Assembly: GCA_014529385.2 (NCBI GenBank)
Contig: CM043945.1
Location: 149,717,241 to 149,781,240 of the forward strand
Length of the DNA stretch: 64,000 bases
Reading direction: 5' to 3'
Source of the DNA: Adiantum capillus-veneris
Taxonomy: Eukaryota > Streptophyta > Polypodiopsida > Polypodiales > Pteridaceae
In this document: in pieces, positions 9,776-20,781 of the stretch
Layout: every line of letters starts with the position of its first letter
Numbering within the stretch: the stretch's first letter is position 1
Notes under the pieces: generated by a model
Told to the model about the DNA's origin: nothing
The model's input: only the letters and a program-made list of their open reading frames with translations
The model's database searches: none
Program-made: the position numbers and the translations under genes

Positions 9776-10610
9776 AAAGCTCAGTTTCTGTGTACATGAT
9801 TTTTGTCAAAGAATCCCAAAAAGATCCTAATGTTTCATCAAAAGTGAATGGTAGGAATCAAGAAGAGTTAGACTTGTCTAACTTTCTAAAAGGATTCCAA
9901 GATGTGTTCATTGATGATATCCCTATGGACTTACCTCCAAAACGAGGGGATGATGACCATCGAATTGAGCTCCTATCAGGAAGCTCACCGCCTAACAAGC
10001 CTCCCTATTGAGTTTCACAAGCTCAACAAGAGGAGATCATGAGGCAAGTACAAGAATTGGTAGACAAAGGAATGGTTAGGCGTAGCTCCTCTCCATTTTG
10101 CTTTCTAGTCCTTTTAGTGCAAAAGAAAGATGGAACATATCGCATGTGTGTGGACTATTGCACACTAAATCATATCACTATCAAAAACAGATTTCCCGTA
10201 CCCCGGGTAGAAGATCTGTTCGATAAGCTACAAGGCTCTACCTACTTCAGTAGGATTGACCTTAAAAGTGGCTACCATCAAATAAGGATAGTGAATGAAG
10301 ATATCCTAAAGACTGCGTTTCGTACAACGTTTGACCTTTATGAATATCTAGTCATGCCTTTTGGCTTGACTAATGCACCAGCATATATTCAATTGATTAA
10401 TGGAGAAAATTTTTAGACCCTACCGCAAATTCACTGGAGTGTTCTTTGATGATATCATCATCTACTCCAATTCCTTCGAGGAACACAAGCAACATCTCCA
10501 AGTGATTTTTCAAGCATTAAGGGAGAATAAGCTTTTTCTCAAACAATCAAAAGAAAAGTGAATTTTTCCTTCAAGAGATTCAATACTTAGGTCATATTAT
10601 CTCTCGAGAT
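9772..10610 (+). pseudogene. A2 reverse transcriptase
   Basis: Begins MKSSVSVYMIFVKESQKDPN at 9772, with an in-frame TGA at 10009 (PPY[12 protein letters not shown]; also present in A1). It continues [35 protein letters not shown] (first catalytic Asp), [13 protein letters not shown], then after a frame change VFFDDIIIYSN near 10440 (catalytic DD in FFDD). The chain ends near 10610 in the thumb region. It would copy element RNA into DNA. The stop and the frame change near 10400 inactivate it. Confidence 0.87.
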
Positions 10611-10619
10611 GGTATCCAT

Positions 10620-11222
10620 ATGGATCCATCAAAGTTGGAGATAATAAAAGCATGGCCTAATCCACGGAATCTACATGAGCTAAGAAGCTTTATTGGTATG
10701 TGTGCATACTATAGACGCTTCGTAGAAAAATTCTTTCAAATAGCAGGACCATTACATGACTTAACAAAGAAAAACATTAAGTATTCATGGACTGCTAAGG
10801 AGTGAAGTGCTTTTGACAAGCTCAAAGAGAAGCTTATCTCCCAACTAGTCCTTATGCTTCCGGATCTCTCAAAGCCATTTGAGGTCCAATGTGATGCTTG
10901 TGGTGATTGCCTTGGAGCAGCCTTGCTTCAAGAAGGGCATGCCATAGCCTATGAGAGCCGAAGGCTCAACATGGATGAACGGGTCTTAGACATTTATGAG
11001 AAAGAGCTGTTAGCTGTTCTACATGCCCTAGACACATGGAAGCACTATCTATTGGGGACTCCATTCATCTTACGAACAGACCATCAAAGTCTCAAGTACT
11101 TCATGACACAAACAAAGTTTTCCGACAAACAAATGAGGTGGGAAAATTTTCTTTCACAATTTAATTTTCACATTGCTCACATTGCTGGTAAGCACAGTCA
11201 AGTGGATGATGCACTTTCGTGA
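10620..11222 (+). pseudogene. A2 RNase H
   Basis: MDPSKLEIIKAWPNPRN to MCAYYRRFVEKFFQIAGPLH is the RT connection segment. A TGA at 10803 interrupts (SWTAKE-stop; A1 has SWSAKEQNAFDKL). FEVQCDACGDCLGAALLQEG, YEKELLAVLHAL and LRTDHQSLKYF mark the RNase H domain that removes template RNA. The last codons read VDDALS-stop-RP, where the family normally has an Arg codon; a CGA to TGA change at 11220-11222 explains it. Confidence 0.87.
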
Positions 11223-11240
11223 CGACCAAAAGTTAATGCT

Positions 11241-12251
11241 GTGTCAATAGCAACTCACAATGATCTATCTTCTGTGATAGATGAGTATGCTACTCACCCT
11301 GATTTTAAAGACATAATGTCAGACCTTGCTTTGCGGAAGAAAGAGGAACCATTCACCTTGCAGGATGGTTATCTTCTCCATGGCAATAGGCTATGTGTTA
11401 CCCACTCCCTTCGTGAGAAAGTCATGTATGAATCCCACGCTCCTCCCTATGTGGGGCATAGAGGCATTCAACCTACTCTTCGAGGAGTAGAGACATACTT
11501 TTATTGGCCTACCATGAAAGTGGACATACAAGAGCATGTTTCAAAATGTGTAGTATGCCAAAAGACCAAGTATGATAGAGGGAAGCAACTCGGATTACTC
11601 CAGCCATTTCCAATTCCTAATTCACCATTGGAGAGTATATCCATGGATTTTATCTTTGGATTACCAAAATCTATCCATGGGAAGATGGGAATATGGACAA
11701 TAGTCGACAGGTTTAAGCAAGCACACTTTATCCCTGTCAAGAAGACTATTAAGGCACACCAAATGGCAACTCTCTTCATATCACAGATTTTCAAACACCA
11801 AGGATTGCCAACGTCCATCGTGTTAGATAGAGATCCTAGAATGACCAGTAATTTCTGGAATGGTCTCTTTGAAAATCTAGGTACAATATTGAATTTCTCT
11901 TTGGCCTATCACCCACAAACGGATGGCCAAAGTGAGATAGCCAATCTTACGATTCTTGATCTACTAAAGACCTATGTCACAGAAGTAGATCAACGCTCAC
12001 AATGGAAAAAGTACTTACCTCTTGTAGAGTATGTGTATAATAATACTATCCATACTTCTACGGGAAAAACAGCTTTTGAAATCATAGAAGGAAGACCTAA
12101 AACTCCCTTGCTACTCAAAGTACATGGGAAGATCTTTGTTGCCGATGAGTATATCCATGACCTGCAAAAATCTTTTCAAAAGATTAAGGAGGCTATATCC
12201 ATCTCCCAACTAAGGCAAAAATCTGTACTGACAAGCACAGAAGGGCCTTAA
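11241..12251 (+). CDS. A2 integrase
   Basis: 336-codon open frame with a complete integrase. The zinc-binding domain shows HAPPYVGHRGIQPTLRG through CVVC (about residues 74-111). The DDE core shows SMDFIFGLP, WTIVDRFKQAHFI, SIVLDRDPRMTSNFW and HPQTDGQSEIAN, so the D, D and E positions can be placed. GKTAFEIIEGRP follows. This is the best preserved pol domain of the element and is uninterrupted through the core. It follows the RNase H stop and would be released from one polyprotein. Confidence 0.92.
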   Translation: MSIATHNDLSSVIDEYATHPDFKDIMSDLALRKKEEPFTLQDGYLLHGNRLCVTHSLREKVMYESHAPPYVGHRGIQPTLRGVETYFYWPTMKVDIQEHVSKCVVCQKTKYDRGKQLGLLQPFPIPNSPLESISMDFIFGLPKSIHGKMGIWTIVDRFKQAHFIPVKKTIKAHQMATLFISQIFKHQGLPTSIVLDRDPRMTSNFWNGLFENLGTILNFSLAYHPQTDGQSEIANLTILDLLKTYVTEVDQRSQWKKYLPLVEYVYNNTIHTSTGKTAFEIIEGRPKTPLLLKVHGKIFVADEYIHDLQKSFQKIKEAISISQLRQKSVLTSTEGP

Positions 12252-12715
12252 CATTCAAAGAAAATGATTGGGTCTTACTTAAGTTTCCTAAGGCTCGATT
12301 GAGGCAAACGACGGGCAAAAACCCTACGGGCTATCAAAAATATTATGCTAAACTAGCAAAAAGATACTATGGTGCTTTTCAAATTTTGACGCCAATCAAT
12401 GAGGTAGCTTATCAACTCAAGTTACCTAACCATTGGCTCATACACAATGCTTTTCATGTGAGCCTACTCAAGCCGTACAAAGGAGAACCTCCAAATGAAC
12501 CAATTATTGAAGACCCTCCCAAAATCGAAGATCAAGAAGAGGTACTACAACCCGAAGCTATTCTTTGGCATGAAGACAAGGTACTACGACATGGTAAGAT
12601 TATCCGAAGGTATCTTCTTAAGTTCAAAAATTATCCTTTTGAAGATGCTAGATGGATGCAAGGAATCCAACTTAAGGATAGTATAACCTTGTCAACGCTT
12701 ACAATGCTACATTAG
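12252..12715 (+). CDS. A2 integrase C-terminus and chromodomain
   Basis: The ORF at 12299-12715 is in a different frame from integrase. It contains YQLKLPNHWLIHNAFHVSLL, the GPY/F-type integrase tail, and then EAILWHEDKVLRHGKIIRRY followed by LLKFKNYPFEDARW, a chromodomain fold (about residues 82-118). It supports placing A in the chromoviruses. A frameshift near 12250 separates it from the core. Confidence 0.78.
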
Positions 12716-13075
12716 AGTAACCAAATGTACATGTTTCTTTCAAATGATTATGTTTTTGTCTTATAAGACTAATTCTCTCTTTATTGTGCACAAGTTTAAG
12801 TAGTATGCATACTAAGAATCATGTTTGGGATGACGACATCTCTCAAACACCATGTAGAATTTTTCACTCTACTTGGGAGGTGAAATGGACTAAAGAGCAG
12901 ACATGCTTGTGGTAGCTATGTCTCCCAAGCACCAAATGGATTAGTCATCCATCTTTGAATGATGTCGCAGGGTAAAAAGGGATCCTCTACCCGCTAAGAA
13001 AAATTGACTAATGGCTATGACTTTATCTCTTTTAACTCATAGTTGAGGACGACTATGATTTCAAGAGAGACGTAA
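12716..13075 (+). other. A2 3' untranslated region
   Basis: About 360 bp between the chromodomain stop and the 3' LTR, with no open frame. The purine-rich tcaagagagacg at 13061-13072 is the likely polypurine primer but is weak and interrupted. Confidence 0.55.
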
Positions 13076-14686
13076 TGTCATCAAATATCTAATATCTAAC
13101 CAACCCAAATGATTTTCTCATATTAAACGGATCATTTAATATGGGATAATAAACAGGAACAAGGGTTAGAATATAGACATGTGCTTACAGATCTATCTCC
13201 ACAATGGTAAAGGGGCCCAAATGAGAGATGGTCTGTGCCAAAGAGCAAGGTTAACTAATGAAGCTTAAAAGACCTTAAGGTTAGCTTTATTAAAGACCTC
13301 CAATGGTTAGTGTTAAAAGTCCTTTTGACCTTAAGCAAGCTAGGGTTGTGCTTGACGTGAGAACCTTAGGCAAGCTAGGGCTATGCTTGAGGTGGGAACC
13401 CGATCTAAACTTAGGCAAGCTAGGGTTGTGCTTGAGGTGGGAACCCAACCTAAACTTAGAAAAGCTAGGGCTGTGCTTGAGGTGGGAACTCCACCTAAGG
13501 TGCTTGTCATGCTTGATGACTAAGGTACTTGAGGTACTTGTCACATTTAATGAGGAAGTTGCTTGAGAAGCTTCCTATGCATGGGGGGTAAGATGCTTGA
13601 GTCAAAAAGAGAACCTACTCACTTAATGAGGAAGTTGCTTGAGAAACTTCCTATGCATAAAAATCTCAAAGTTAGGGGAATTCTAAAAGAGCACATGGGA
13701 CACATGTCAAACTCTCACTAAGCTTAACCACATGGGTGCTTGAATGCTCTTGGTTGGGCTAAAGAGGGGTCCAATGAGCTTTCACTTCCACCTAACAAAT
13801 ATCTAGATATTTTCAAGCTCTCTCTCTCTCTAAGGGGTAAGGAGGACACTTGTCAAAATACTACCCATATGATTGACTGCATGCTGGATGTGATTGGCTA
13901 AGGGGAGAGGGGTCCAATGAGCTTGTAGCAAGTAGAATTTTTTCCCAAAACAAGAAAGGGGGGTGCTAGGGGGATATACACCATCACACACACTCATTGG
14001 AGACACCATTCTCACTTGGTGAAAGTTGAGGAACACCACCTCCTTCTCCAAGCTTGTGAGAGTGAAAGCCTACACCAACACTCTTGGCTATGGAATGCAA
14101 ATCCAACCAAGAGTCATGCTTCAATGCTTAAGCTTGCCATATTTTCCATCTCCATTACTATGCTATTATGTATGCTAGCAAGAAGAGTAATGATAAGTGA
14201 GGAAACATCTTTCTCTTGTGGAATGTTTCTTCTTCCTCTTCCCTATCCTCATTCCCCGCTAGCTCTCTCCACCTTCGAAGGTGTTTGAGGCCTTGGGACT
14301 AAGGATTGGAATAGTTAATGCTTTCTTCAAGTTTATGTTATGTTATGTTTGTGATACATGAAGCTTTCCATCTTCATTGCATCACCAAGGTCACAAGGAA
14401 CACAAAGATTGTATTGTATCAAGTCTCTCTTGATGGGAGAAACTAATACAAATGCCTATTGGAGGGGGGACCGGCTCCATATGAATCCGGTCCTCAACTA
14501 TTGTCATGTTCCCTAAACTCTCTCTCCTGCAAAAGTATTGTTCATGCCAAGTTAATTAAGTACCATGTTTATGTTGCTACTATCAATTAAGTTCACCCAC
14601 TATGCTCACAAAGTAATCTCTTAAAAGTGCTTCACCTACTTTCCTAATTCCGCTATTGTCAAAGTTCATAGGCCATTTCCATTACA
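13076..14686 (+). repeat. A2 3' LTR (1611 bp)
   Basis: Starts tgtcatcaaatatctaat and ends ccatttccattaca, matching 5908-7529 along its whole length with scattered substitutions and small indels. It retains the canonical TG start lost from the 5' LTR. The 45-bp repeat array lies at about 13325-13497. At 14687 the sequence returns abruptly to B1 pol (agagacatgttgatctg). Confidence 0.92.
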
Positions 14687-16150
14687 AGAGACATGTTGAT
14701 CTGGATGTACAGAGACATGTGAGTGTGAGGGATCTCTTTTTAAAATTGCACTCCACACTTTATCATATGATGGATCTTGTGCATACTTGCCACGTAATGA
14801 CTCAAAAAATCCACTCTTTATTTTTGTGAAAGCAAGTGAATTAATCTGAGACATCCGACTTAGTGCATCCGCTACTACATTATATCGCCCCTTGCGATAT
14901 CATAGCTTACAATCATAATCTTGAAGTATTTCTGCCCATCTAGCTTTAGAGCCCTTCAAGTCCATTTGAGTAGTAAACCATTTGATACTCTGACGGTCAT
15001 AAACTACTTCAAACTCTAATTCTGTTGAGCTCTATCTAATTTTTTTCTTTCAAAGGCTATAGGTCTTCCCTACTAGAGAAGTACCGCACCAATTGTTTAA
15101 TCACTAGCATCTGCTCTACCACAAACGGCTTAAGTGGATCAACGATTGCTAGAATGGGAGTAGCGGCTATAGCTAGCTTGAGCTGTTTAAAACTGCATTT
15201 TTGGGCTTCTTCCCAAGAAAAGGTCTTACCTTTTGCTTTAAGTTGATCCGTCATAGGAATAATGATTTTGGCATAATCACGGATATACTATCGATAAAAT
15301 CCAGCCATACCTAAAAATATTTGAAGCTCCTCAACCCTGTTGGGATGTGGCCATCGAAGAATGGCAACGACCTTGCCAGTGTCCATTTTGATGCCAGAGT
15401 AAGAGATCACATGACCGAGGTAATGTATCTATGTTTTAAAGAAATCGCACTTGCTTTGCTTAGCATACAGTGCGTAAGCTCGTAGCTATTCGAACACTAA
15501 TCGTAAGTGTTCTATGTGTTCATCTTCAATCTTACTGTAAATGAGAATGTCATCAAGGAAAACCACAACAAATTTTCCAAGATAGGGACGTAAGACACTA
15601 TCCGTGAGTGTCATAAATGTAGCTGGATCATTGGTTAAACCAGAAGGCATAACCAAAAATTCAAAATGTCCGAACCGTGTTTTAAAGACAGTTTTGGAGA
15701 TATCTTGCAAAAGGATACACACCTAGTGGTATCCTGAACGAAGATCTATCTTTGTATAGTATCTTGCTCCATGGAGTTGATCAAACAACTCATCCACTCG
15801 AGGCAGAGGATACTTGTTTTTGATGGTTATCAGCGTTAAATCCACGATAATCTACGCACATGCACATAGTACCATCTTTTTTTTTACCAATAGAATTGGT
15901 GATGCCCAAGGCTAAGTGCTAGGTCAAATGAAACCACGGGTGAGGTAGTTAGAAAACTAACTCTCAACCTGCTTGGCTTCTTTAGCACTCATACAATAAG
16001 GTGGTTTACTCACTGATTTGGTGCCTTGCAAGACATCTTTGCCATCACGTGTAGGGGGTAAACCCGGTGGTAAATCACTTGAGAATACATCACTATACTC
16101 CATGAGTAAGTGAGTCAGCTTTTGCCGTGCAAAAGGAGAAAGTAAACTAG
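14687..16150 (-). pseudogene. B1 reverse transcriptase and RNase H
   Basis: Minus strand. RT is recognisable in the 15722-15486 frame as [14 protein letters not shown] and [17 protein letters not shown], the polymerase active site in LDD form. RNase H follows at 15254-15057 (TFSWEEAQKCSFKQLKLAI) but breaks off near its first catalytic residue. 14854-14687 gives MSQINSLAFTKIKSGFFESL of the linker before integrase, cut by the A2 insertion. Stops are frequent between 16150 and 15722. The B2 copy of the same region is somewhat better preserved. Confidence 0.82.
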
Positions 16151-16159
16151 AGTTATGCT

Positions 16160-18130
16160 AGGATGGAGAGTTTTGTAATTCCTGTAATGTTTGTTTTACA
16201 ACAGTTGTACGTTGCTCAATAGAATATAAATTGAGAGCACTTTACTTGTTAGATTTGTTAGCACTTTGTTTATCATTAGAATTCATTGCACTTTATATAC
16301 CATTACTAGAATTCATTGCACTTTATATACCATTACTAGAATTCACAGCACTTTGCTCTTGAGAATTCACAAGACTTGGAGACAAGCAGTAACACAAATA
16401 GACTTCATCTATTAAATCTGCTTTCTTCAAAATAGAAAGCTCAGATGTACATTTAAGAGGTGCAGATGGTATATTTTTTTCACCAAGAAAAAGCACATGT
16501 TTACCATTATCCATAAATGATAAGGAGTTGTGTTCATAACTAGTGTGCAATGTGTTTCCTAAACCATGTAGCCACTCCCGTCCTAAAACTACATTAGTAC
16601 GGTCCATGTTCATAACTTGAAAGTCAAGGGTCATCGTATGATCTTGAATAATAAGCTCAATACCTTGAACTACCGTGTCCCATACTTTATCATTTCCAGA
16701 CATCTATTCGACCACATACATGTGAGAGCAGGGAGTCTGTGTAAGCTTCAATTTCTTGACTAGCTTATATAGTTCAGGAAGTTATGAGTTGCACCATCGT
16801 CCACTAAAATACGAATACATTGTCCGTTAATAGTGCCATGCATGCAAATCAAATCATGGGGGCCAAAGCTGGGTTGCCATACTAAAGCAGGTACACAACA
16901 CTTGTGCTTTTCTTCCATATGAAGAACCTCTACAATACAATGATTAGGAGATGAATCTAATGTGAGGCGTTGCACCGTGTGCATGGCCTTTTCTTTGCCT
17001 TGCAAAAGAGAACAATCCTTCTTGTTATGTTGGTCCAAAAGACATCTGAAACACAAATAGTGTTTGTTTGCACGCTCAAAATCAACAGTGCTGAGAGACC
17101 AATGTGGAGTATCTCGTGATTGATTAGGCTTCTTAGCTTCTTGTGGGCGTGGAGAGGTAGATTGTCTCTTATTCCTCTTGGAATGTGTGGGGGATCTACC
17201 TTGCCATTGGCTCTTAGCCACATTGCTCTTAGCAAAATTATTCTTGGAGAAGGGAACATTTTCTTTGCTCTCCTGGTCATCATCATATCTTTGGGCACAA
17301 TGGCTTCTTTCAAAGTTTTTGGATGTTGGGTCTTGACATGAAGATGATAGTCTTTGTCAAGACCCCTATTAAAACCCCGTATCTTTTGGAATTCATCTAG
17401 ATCGTTTTAATATGATTTCTCGATACTTCAAAAGGTACTGTGTGAGAGAGAGAGGCCAGACATGTAGCATGCATGCATCCCATGCTAACCAATTCTTATC
17501 TTCTTCATTGAAGTCCAAAAACTCTTTGGAGAAAGAAGCTTGAAACGCAGCCCAAGACGGAGGACGAGCATCTATTGGAAATTCCATCCACCACTTTTAG
17601 GCCTTGCCTTTAAGAGATAGACTTGTTTCCACAACCGTCTTTATATCTAGGGTGTGTCTTAATCTATGAATATCACTCCATTTGTGTAAGAACGTATTAA
17701 CCGCATCCTTGTTGCTATCACGCTCTTCTCCGTGAAACTCAAGAATGGTGATATTCTTAAGCAATACATTGCTACCTTCTACATCTTCTGAAGTACTTGT
17801 CTCTTGGACTCCTTGAGTCGTGCAAGCTTGGTTTCCTTGAACCGGGCCACTTGTGGCTCCTTGAGCCGTCTACGAATTCATAAATTTCACAAGTAGCTCA
17901 GTAAGATTTGTAAAATTTGCATTGAGTGCAGAGAGGTTGCATTCAAGTACGCTTTGGTGATTTTCCAAAGTCTTGAAAGCAACCATATCTACAAGGACAT
18001 GATCTCCTAGATCATCATCATCATGCATATTAGTGTCAGTAGCACCCATGGTGCCCTGATTTTGATATGCGTGCTCAAAATCAAAATTGTGTGTATGTGG
18101 GATATCCCATTGACCATGGTAAACACACAC
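16160..18130 (-). pseudogene. B1 gag and protease
   Basis: Minus strand from an ATG at 18130. The N-terminal segment (18130-17870) is rich in acidic residues (NMHDDDDLGDHVL). Capsid remnants lie at 17587-17393 (PSWAAFQASFSKEFLDFNEE). The 17221-16760 frame carries CFRCLLDQHNKKDC, a CCHC knuckle, and ILVDDGATHNFLN, the protease active site in D-D-G form. 16703-16323 includes TLDFQVMNMDRTNVVLGREW. The parts are spread over three frames. The layout matches B2 closely, so its identity is secure even though the gene is broken. Confidence 0.82.
16278..16345. repeat. 30-bp tandem repeat in B1 post-protease region
   Basis: agaattcattgcactttata and its continuation are repeated at 16278-16307 and 16308-16337, with a partial third unit. 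The period is 30 bp, so the expansion keeps the reading frame. B2 has a single unit at the equivalent site (21577-21610). The expansion is therefore specific to B1. Confidence 0.88.
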
Positions 18131-18158
18131 TAATGTAAAGAGAGAAAAAAAAAACGAT

Positions 18159-18515
18159 CCTTGTTTTCCATGGACTTGAAATTTCTTCTCATCCCTTAGT
18201 GGAAATTGATCCTTGAAGCAACCATAGTGTGGTGGATGGCTTTGGTGATAGTGCTAGGCCGTTGTGAGTTGACATACTCGGCCATTTCTTCAAGTAATAC
18301 CACACAAAATTGTTGCTTTTGTTCGGTGAAGTCTATCTTTTAAAAGACTGTAGCTTTGAGATGTAAATCCCAAAACTTGTCTACATATTTGTGGATAGAC
18401 TCGTTGAAGCGTAGCTTCAAACTTTGCCATTCGGCGAACTTTGTCCTTGGCATCGCTTGCAAGGAATTGCTTCATTATGGAAACTTGTAGAGTTTTCCAT
18501 GTCTTTGGGGATAGG
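18159..18515 (-). pseudogene. A1 gag fragment between B1 and B2
   Basis: Reverse-strand match to A2 gag at about 8710-9076: ATCATGAAGCAATTCCTTGC-type sequence, MKQFLASDAKDKVRRMAKFE in one frame, and the STNSQRP-type end near 18265. It is the middle piece of A1, bounded by B1 at 18158 and by the 3' LTR of B2 at 18516. Confidence 0.8.
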
Positions 18516-18638
18516 TGAAAGGGCGGTGGTAATGCGTGTGCTAGTCTCCACCCAACCGTGCTATCTTATAGCCTCCCCCTAGCGTACACACTGTCCAGCC
18601 GTGCCAATGGCCTTGCCCATAGGAACCATGTCCTTACA
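18516..18638 (-). repeat. B2 3' LTR (123 bp)
   Basis: On the plus strand tgaaagggcggtggtaatgc to catgtccttaca. It is identical in length to the other two B LTRs in the window. The polypurine tract (CCCCCCCC on the plus strand) follows at 18642-18649. Confidence 0.9.
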
Positions 18639-18769
18639 TAACCCCCCCCGTTGTAGAATTGTTTTTGTCCTAAAAAACAAACGTAGGAAAACGTTCCTTA
18701 AGTGCGGAGACATTCTCCCATGTAGAACCTTCTTCAGGTCTATCTAGAAATTTTACCAACTCGTGAGTG

Positions 18770-20168
18770 CTATGGGAGAGCTAACTTATAATCCACTTGA
18801 CATATACGTTTGAGAATGGTAAACGATCCACAATAGCGTGGTGAAAGTTTAGCAACTTTTCCTGTCTTCAGAATTTTCGAATGCTCCGAAACTTTGAGTA
18901 AAACCTTGTCTCCTTCTTCAAAAGTAGCAAGACGACGATGCTCATCTGTGTACTTCTTATATTGATCTTGAGCTTGCTTAACATTCTGTCGAGCAACTTG
19001 AAGCATGTCGAAATGGTCTTGTAGAAAATCCTTCGCTTGTTGTATCTTCTCCTTAGCCAGCCCCACCATAACGGGTGATCTAGGTTGAAATCCATATAAA
19101 AGCATAAATGGACTAAACCCTGTAGTCACATGCTTTGAGCTAGCATAAGAAAATTCCATTATAGGTAAGTAGTCTTCCCAATTGGTTTTCTTCTTGCTAA
19201 CGTATGCTCGTAGCATATCCTCTAGCACTTGATTAACTCTTTCTGTTTGACCATCCGTTTCTGGATGATCAGCCGTACTTAGATTAAGTTTAGTTTCCAA
19301 CTTTTGGAACACAACTCTCTAGAAGTGATCATCAAACTTTTGATCTCTGTCACTAATGATACTAACTAGAAGATTGTAGAGTTTATATATATGCTCTACA
19401 AATAGCCGTGCTAATTCTGGTGTCTTATCCGTAGTCTTAGTGGGAATGAATCGACCCATCTTTGTGAGACGGTCTACAATTTCCCAAATGGCATCATGGC
19501 CACGATTTACATACTACAAAATCCACAGAGATACTCTCCTACTTACCTTGTGGAATCTCTAAACGATGTAAAAGGCCACCTACCTTGAGGCACTCTGCCT
19601 TATTAACTTGGCAGTGTTGGCACTTTAGTACGTACTCTTGAACATCATGATGTAAGCCCGACCAATAAAATTGCCACCGAACTAAGGCATACGTCTTACG
19701 AATATCTAGATGACCAACACTTGGACTATCGTGACACTCAAATAAGATTTGGTGCCTAGTGTCTGAGTCCTTTGGTACACATACTCTAAATTTGTAGAGT
19801 AAGCAACCATCATCAATGAAAAAATTCTTCCATCGCTTAAGCTCTTCCTGAGTAGGGGTGGAGCTCTGTGTGTTGGAGTTTTTATCTACGTGTGCAGAGA
19901 CATGTTGATCTGGCTGTTTAGAGACATGTGAGTGTGAGGGATCCCTTTTTAAAATTGCACTCCACACTTTAGCATATGATTGATCGTGTGCACACTTGCC
20001 ACGTAATGACTCCAAAAATCCACTCTTTAGTTCCGTGAAAGTAAGTGAATTAATTTGAGGCATCCGAATTAGTGCATCTACTAGTACATTATATTGCCCC
20101 TTGCGATATTGTAGCTTACAATCATAATCTTGAAGGATTTCTGCCCATCTAGCTTTACGGACCTTCAA
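18770..20168 (-). pseudogene. B2 integrase, chromodomain mostly deleted
   Basis: Minus 20168-19539 carries the linker and zinc-binding domain: HDSPSVGHLDIRKTYALV and EYVLKCQHCQVNK, so the HHCC ligands are intact. The core continues with gaps to 19312-18770, which has HPETDGQTERVNQVLEDMLR and FMLLYGFQPRSP. Just downstream, a 173-bp segment present in B1 (4581-4753) is absent. The join is at CAAC, and the loss removes the middle of the integrase tail and the start of the chromodomain and shifts the frame. Stops near 19540-19320 add to the damage. Confidence 0.85.
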
Positions 20169-20266
20169 GTCTGTTTGAGTAGTAAACCATTTGATACTCT
20201 CATGGTCAAAAACTACTTCAAACTCGGCAGCATATAAATAGTGTCGCCACTTTCGTAAAGCATGAA

Positions 20267-20536
20267 TTATGGCATAGAGTCTCGCTCATAGACATAATAA
20301 TTCTGTTGAGCTCTATCTAACTTTTTACTTTCAAAGGCTATAGGTCTTCCCTCCTGGAGAAGTACCGCACCAATTGCTTTATCACTAGCATCAGTCTCTA
20401 CCACAAACGGCTTAAGTGGGTTGACGATTGCTAGGATGGGAGCAGTGGCTATAGCTACCTTGAGCTGTTCGAAACTGCGTTTCCGGGCTTCTTCCCAAGA
20501 AAAGGTCTTACCTTTTTCTTTAAGTTGATCCATCAT
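20267..20536 (-). pseudogene. B2 RNase H
   Basis: 89-codon minus-strand frame: KTFSWEEARKRSFEQLKVAI, PFVVETDASDKAIGAVLLQE (catalytic Asp in TDAS), GRPIAFESKKLDRAQQNYYV and YERD. This is the typical Ty3/gypsy RNase H N-terminal half. The remainder follows in another frame toward 20168. Confidence 0.87.
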
Positions 20537-20781
20537 AGGAACAACAATTTTGGCATAATCATGGATATACTATCGATAAAATCCAGCCATACCTAAAAAT
20601 ATTTGAAGCTCCTCAACTGTGTTGGGATGTGGCCATCGAAGAATGGCAGCAACCTTGCCAGTGTCCATTTTGATGCCAGAGTAAGAGATCACATGACCGA
20701 GGCAATGTATCTATGTTTTAAAGAAATTGCACTTGCTTTGCTTAGCATACAGTGCGTAAGCTTGAACCTAATAAACACTAA

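Larger units (their letters stand above)
5908..14686 (+). mobile_element. A2: near full-length Ty3/gypsy chromovirus with both LTRs
   Basis: 8779-bp plus-strand element with the order LTR, PBS, gag, protease, RT, RNase H, integrase, chromodomain, LTR. The LTRs (5908-7529 and 13076-14686) are highly similar by eye over 1.6 kb, so this is the youngest large insertion in the left half. The flanks agg-agg (AGAGG, 5903-5907) and AGAGA (14687-14691) differ at one base. Joined, they restore the uninterrupted B-family sequence seen near 19895. Stops and frame changes make it non-autonomous now. The A1 remnant belongs to the same family. Confidence 0.92.
4337..18158 (-). mobile_element. B1: gypsy chromovirus split by A2, 5' LTR lost
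   Basis: Minus-strand gypsy element in two halves: gag to RNase H at 18158-14687, and integrase, chromodomain and 3' LTR at 5907-4337. The halves join in the same coding context as uninterrupted B2 at about 19890 (gtgcagagacatgttgatct), with A2 sitting between. Similarity to B2 stops at 18158, about 28 bp upstream of the gag ATG. The leader, PBS and 5' LTR are therefore missing, together with part of the adjacent A1 host sequence. Confidence 0.85.
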
